64,000 nt of DNA from Novosphingobium clariflavum (lineage in GTDB: Bacteria; Pseudomonadota; Alphaproteobacteria; Sphingomonadales; Sphingomonadaceae), in contig NZ_JAPCWC010000001.1 in NCBI RefSeq assembly GCF_026420865.1, positions 434,001 to 498,000 of the forward strand, written 5' to 3'. The number at the start of each line of letters is the position of its first letter. The stretch's first letter is position 1. This document shows positions 61,088-64,000 of this stretch, one piece after another. The notes below the pieces were generated by a model. That model was given only the letters and a program-made list of their open reading frames with translations, searched no databases and had not been told where the DNA came from. The translations under genes were made by a program, and so were the position numbers.

Positions 61088-61303
61088 CACCTTTCCCCTC
61101 TTTCCCCTGACGATCCTGGTTTGTCCGGTTTTCCGGTGACTGACCGAATCAGTTTCTACACGGAGACTTATTAAACCGATATGTGGGATGCAATGCTATT
61201 ATTTGGACCAAAGCTGTTAAAATTCGGGAGCATGTTCCACATGGCGCCCAAAAGGCCGCGGATTTGCCTCAACCCTCGAGGGTGCCGTTTATGAGTTTAC
61301 GGC

Positions 61304-62416
61304 CTAGCGCAGTGCCGAGATGGCGTGGATCGGCAGCAGCGCCGCCCCCAAGGTGACCGGAGAACCGCGCAGGCTCGAGACACGTACCGGCGGTTCGCGT
61401 CCGTCCACGGTCGTCACCAGCGATGCGCCGCGCAGACGCGTCGCCAGCCCGGCCAGCACGTCCGGCGGCACCGCACCGGCGAGCACGATCGCGCCGGGAT
61501 CGAGCCAGGCAAAGGCAGTATTGACCACGATCTCCAACTGGTGGGCGGCGCGGTCCATCCAGGCCTCGATCACCGGGCGCTGGGCATCCGACGCCACGTC
61601 GATCTCGCTGACCGAGGTAATCGCACACCCGGCGGTGCGCAGCGCGGAAAGCAAGTCGAGCGGGCTCGGCCGGGGCCGGTCGCCCGGGAACAGGCAGCCG
61701 ATTTCCCCGGCAACCCCGAACTGGCCGCGCACCAGCCTTCCGTCCGCGACGACGCCCGCGCCGATCCCGTAGCCGAGCAGCAGCACGACCACGGTCGCAT
61801 ACTCGCGCAGCAAGCCGCCCATGTAGAACTCGGCGATGGCGGCGACGTTGGCGTCGTTTTCCAGCCAGAGCGGCCAGCCGAGTTCGGCGCTCAGGATTTC
61901 GCGCAGGCGCGCACCGCGCCAGCCGGGCATGTCCTCCACCACGCTCCACCGCTCGCCTTCGGTCGACAGCGCGGGACCGGGCACCGCCACGCCGATGCCC
62001 AGCATGCGCTGCCCGAGCAGGCCGTGCCCGTCGACAAGGTCGTGCGTCAGCCGCCGGACGCGCCGTGCGAACTGCCGGGGATCGATGGCGGCGCTGTCTT
62101 CGCGGTGGGCAGCGATGGTGTTGCCCGCAAAGTCGACCAGCACGATGTCGAGCAGTCCCTTGTGCGCCGTGGCGCCCACCGCATAGCCGCCCGCGGAGGC
62201 AAGCCGCAGCGGGATCGCCGGACGACCGCGGCCCTGGGCGCTACCATCGGTCACTTCCTCGATCACACCCAGCGTCAGCAGATCGCGCGAGATGCGGGTC
62301 AGCGCGGTGTTGCTGATCTCCAGCCGCTCCGCCAGCCCCGAACGCGACAGCGCGCCCGCCTTGCGCAGTTCGTGGATGATGCGGCGCTGGTCCTTGTCGA
62401 GCGCGGGAATGGCCAT
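61304..62416 (-). CDS. ROK-family transcriptional regulator without zinc cluster
   Basis: 370 aa. N-terminal winged helix (about residues 5-65: RRIIHELRKAGALSRSGLAE and LEISNTALTRISRDLL) followed by ROK ATPase/sugar-kinase-like domain (about 75-370) with GIGVAVPGPAL, LENDANVAAIAEFYMGG and GYGIGAGVV. The usual CxCGxxGC zinc cluster is absent; in its place stands GEIGCLFPGDR. ROK proteins of the NagC/Mlc group repress sugar genes and are relieved by a sugar. It probably controls the divergent receptor at 62538, with an AT-rich dyad between them. Confidence 0.9.
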   Translation of the reverse strand: MAIPALDKDQRRIIHELRKAGALSRSGLAERLEISNTALTRISRDLLTLGVIEEVTDGSAQGRGRPAIPLRLASAGGYAVGATAHKGLLDIVLVDFAGNTIAAHREDSAAIDPRQFARRVRRLTHDLVDGHGLLGQRMLGIGVAVPGPALSTEGERWSVVEDMPGWRGARLREILSAELGWPLWLENDANVAAIAEFYMGGLLREYATVVVLLLGYGIGAGVVADGRLVRGQFGVAGEIGCLFPGDRPRPSPLDLLSALRTAGCAITSVSEIDVASDAQRPVIEAWMDRAAHQLEIVVNTAFAWLDPGAIVLAGAVPPDVLAGLATRLRGASLVTTVDGREPPVRVSSLRGSPVTLGAALLPIHAISALR

Positions 62417-62440
62417 GGCCCTTGCGCTACGATCATTTAT

Positions 62441-62458
62441 TTATTTTCACAACAATAA
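62441..62458. promoter_or_regulatory. ROK operator candidate between divergent genes
   Basis: TTATT (62441-62445) and AATAA (62454-62458) are inverted around 8 bases in an otherwise GC-rich region, similar to the TTATTT/AAATAA arms known for NagC/Mlc. It sits between the ROK gene and the receptor at 62538. Confidence 0.45.
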
Positions 62459-62537
62459 TTAAAAACGTAACAGACGGCGTGCACTGGCCCCGCGTCGCCC
62501 ACTCTCCCGGCGGCACCGAAATTCATGAGGGGCCATC

Positions 62538-64000
62538 ATGCTCAAGTCTGTTCTCGCCACCGGCGCGGCCTTAGCCGCGCTTGCCGCCGCCATTACGCCG
62601 GCTGTCGCCGAAGAAGCACCCGCCGCACCTCCTGCCGCGGGCGAGGCTTCCGGCGATGACATCATCGTCACCGGGTCGACCCGTGCGGAACGCCGCTTCG
62701 ACGTGTCCTACGCGGTCAACACGATCTCCCAGGAAGACGTCGAGAAGATCGCGCCGGTCAACTTCGCGGACCTGATCGGCCAGCTTCCCGGCTTCCAGAC
62801 CGAGATCACCGGCGGTGAAGTGCAGAACATCTACCGCATCCGCGGGCTGCCCAACGACGGCGGCTTCGTGAGCTTCCAGCAGGACGGCCTGCCGCTGTTC
62901 CACGAGAACGACGGCGTGTTCTTCCGCGGCGACGCGATCCTCAAGCAGGATCTGATGACCGACCACGTCGAAGTCGTGCGCGGCGGCCCTGCCCCGGTCT
63001 ATGCGAGCTACTCGGGCGCGATCATCAACGCGATCACCGTGACCGGCGACGAGACCCCGCGCGGCAAGGTGCAGGTCACGCTCGGCGATACCGGTCTCTA
63101 CCGGCTCGACGCCTACCAGGCGGGCAAACTGGCCAAGGACACCTACTACGCGGTCGGCGGCTTCATGCGCTACCACGACGGCTATCGCGACAACGGCTTC
63201 CCGAACGACAAGGGCGGCCAGATCCGCGCCAACATCAAGCACGTGACGCAGAACGGCTTCATCAAGCTGAACCTCAATTACGTCAACGATCACAATGTGT
63301 TCTACCTGCCGATCCCGACCAACAATCCGCTCACCGGCGCCTCGCTGGACCGCTACATCGACTACTTCGACGGCACGATGAACTCGCCGTCGCTGCGCAA
63401 CGTCAATCTCAAGTACCGTGACGGCAATGGCATCGTGCAGAGCCGCAATTCCGACCTCTCGGACGGCCGCCACATGCAGATGGTGAACTTCGGCGCGCAC
63501 TACGAAGGCGACTTCGACGGCTGGCTGGTCACCGCCGCTGCGGGCTACACGCAAGGCCGCAACGACTTCACCGCGTTCTACTCGACCACCAACCCGGCCG
63601 ATGGCAAGGCCTTTGCCGCCGGCTACCTCGCCCGCGCGACGGCGGCCTTCGGCGCGGTCGACCACTTCGGCTACACGCTGGCCGGCACCAACACCGTCTA
63701 CGATCCCTATGCCGCCTCGGGCCTCGTCATGCAGGGCCAGTACCGCGACATCCACTCGAAGTTCTACTCGGGACAGGCCAACCTCTCGGTCGCCAGGAAG
63801 TTCGACACCGGCCTTGGCACGCACGACATCAAGCTGGGCCTCTATGGCAGCCTCTATGGCGAGAGCAGCCGCACGCTTTACCAGAACTACCTGATCGAGG
63901 TCGCCGGCAAGCCGCGCACGCTCGACCTCGTCGCCTACAACGCAGCCGGTACCGAGATCGGCCGCGTCACCGACAACGGCGTGCTCAACTATGCGGCGAC
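62538..64000 (+). CDS. TonB-dependent receptor, truncated by the window end
   Basis: The frame is open from ATG 62538 (GAGGGG upstream) to the right edge, giving 487 residues. Signal peptide LKSVLATGAALAALAAAITP ending AVAEE. TonB box-like DDIIVTGSTRAERR, plug with LIGQLPGFQTEITGG and YRIRGLPNDGGFVSF, and the start of a barrel. It is divergent from a ROK regulator, which suggests a sugar or sugar-derived ligand. The missing C-terminus lies beyond the window. Confidence 0.92.
   Translation, partial: MLKSVLATGAALAALAAAITPAVAEEAPAAPPAAGEASGDDIIVTGSTRAERRFDVSYAVNTISQEDVEKIAPVNFADLIGQLPGFQTEITGGEVQNIYRIRGLPNDGGFVSFQQDGLPLFHENDGVFFRGDAILKQDLMTDHVEVVRGGPAPVYASYSGAIINAITVTGDETPRGKVQVTLGDTGLYRLDAYQAGKLAKDTYYAVGGFMRYHDGYRDNGFPNDKGGQIRANIKHVTQNGFIKLNLNYVNDHNVFYLPIPTNNPLTGASLDRYIDYFDGTMNSPSLRNVNLKYRDGNGIVQSRNSDLSDGRHMQMVNFGAHYEGDFDGWLVTAAAGYTQGRNDFTAFYSTTNPADGKAFAAGYLARATAAFGAVDHFGYTLAGTNTVYDPYAASGLVMQGQYRDIHSKFYSGQANLSVARKFDTGLGTHDIKLGLYGSLYGESSRTLYQNYLIEVAGKPRTLDLVAYNAAGTEIGRVTDNGVLNYAA

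Overview
The window is high-GC DNA from an alphaproteobacterium, most likely a sphingomonad (Novosphingobium/Sphingobium type). The reasons are the density of TonB-dependent receptors (five, one cut by the right edge), a MacA-MacB-NodT pump, GTG/ATGA-coupled operons, and a ~107-bp palindromic repeat of a kind I recall from alphaproteobacteria. The organism is inferred from gene content, not from a marker gene. I saw no rRNA, tRNA or CRISPR array. About 50 genes are called.

Layout. (1) 1-2096: the end of a GH2 glycosidase and a decayed IS5-type transposase. (2) 2021-6635: a TonB receptor, a MauG/cytochrome-c-peroxidase-like di-heme protein and a TonB protein, with two near-identical 23-bp Fur-like sites before the receptor and before tonB. 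(3) 6648-9443: a large convergent TonB receptor. (4) 9641-16227: an OmpR/CpxR-type two-component pair facing macA-macB-nodT. Similar GTAA-type direct repeats lie upstream of the regulator and of macA. (5) 16551-25385: two small proteins, then a co-directional run of isochorismatase-fold hydrolase, alpha/beta hydrolase, XapX protein, YtcJ-type amidohydrolase with a Cys/His-rich tail, VOC protein, DoxX, alginate-export-type porin and DUF1275, closed by a 58-aa membrane protein on the other strand. (6) 25504-31846: a divergent LysR/SDR pair, an MHYT-PAS-PAS-GGDEF-EAL cyclic-di-GMP protein, and an aldehyde dehydrogenase. (7) 32174-37373: DUF4198 protein, small periplasmic protein, HupE/UreJ-type metal permease, membrane-anchored protein, then a siderophore-type TonB receptor; this looks like a metal-uptake locus.

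(8) 37530-56888 is a long nitrogen-compound catabolic island: GhrA-like 2-hydroxyacid dehydrogenase, threonine-dehydratase-like PLP enzyme, RidA, M20 amidohydrolase, DadA/PuuB-like FAD oxidase, type II haloacid-dehalogenase homologue, bicupin, DUF1624 acyltransferase-like protein, a complete translation-coupled oligopeptide-type ABC importer, GNAT, succinate-semialdehyde-type dehydrogenase, tartrate/D-malate-type dehydrogenase, class III aminotransferase and an Lrp/AsnC regulator. Together these suggest import of an amide- or peptide-like amine, hydrolysis, oxidation or transamination, and entry into the TCA cycle. The substrate cannot be read from sequence. (9) 57022-64000: a CopB-like outer-membrane protein, a large TonB receptor, a ROK-family repressor lacking the usual Cys cluster, and a divergent TonB receptor truncated by the window end.

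Most long ORFs antisense to these genes are GC-bias shadows and are left out. Starts were moved from the longest ORF to the nearest start with a Shine-Dalgarno sequence, operon overlap or signal peptide where this was clear.
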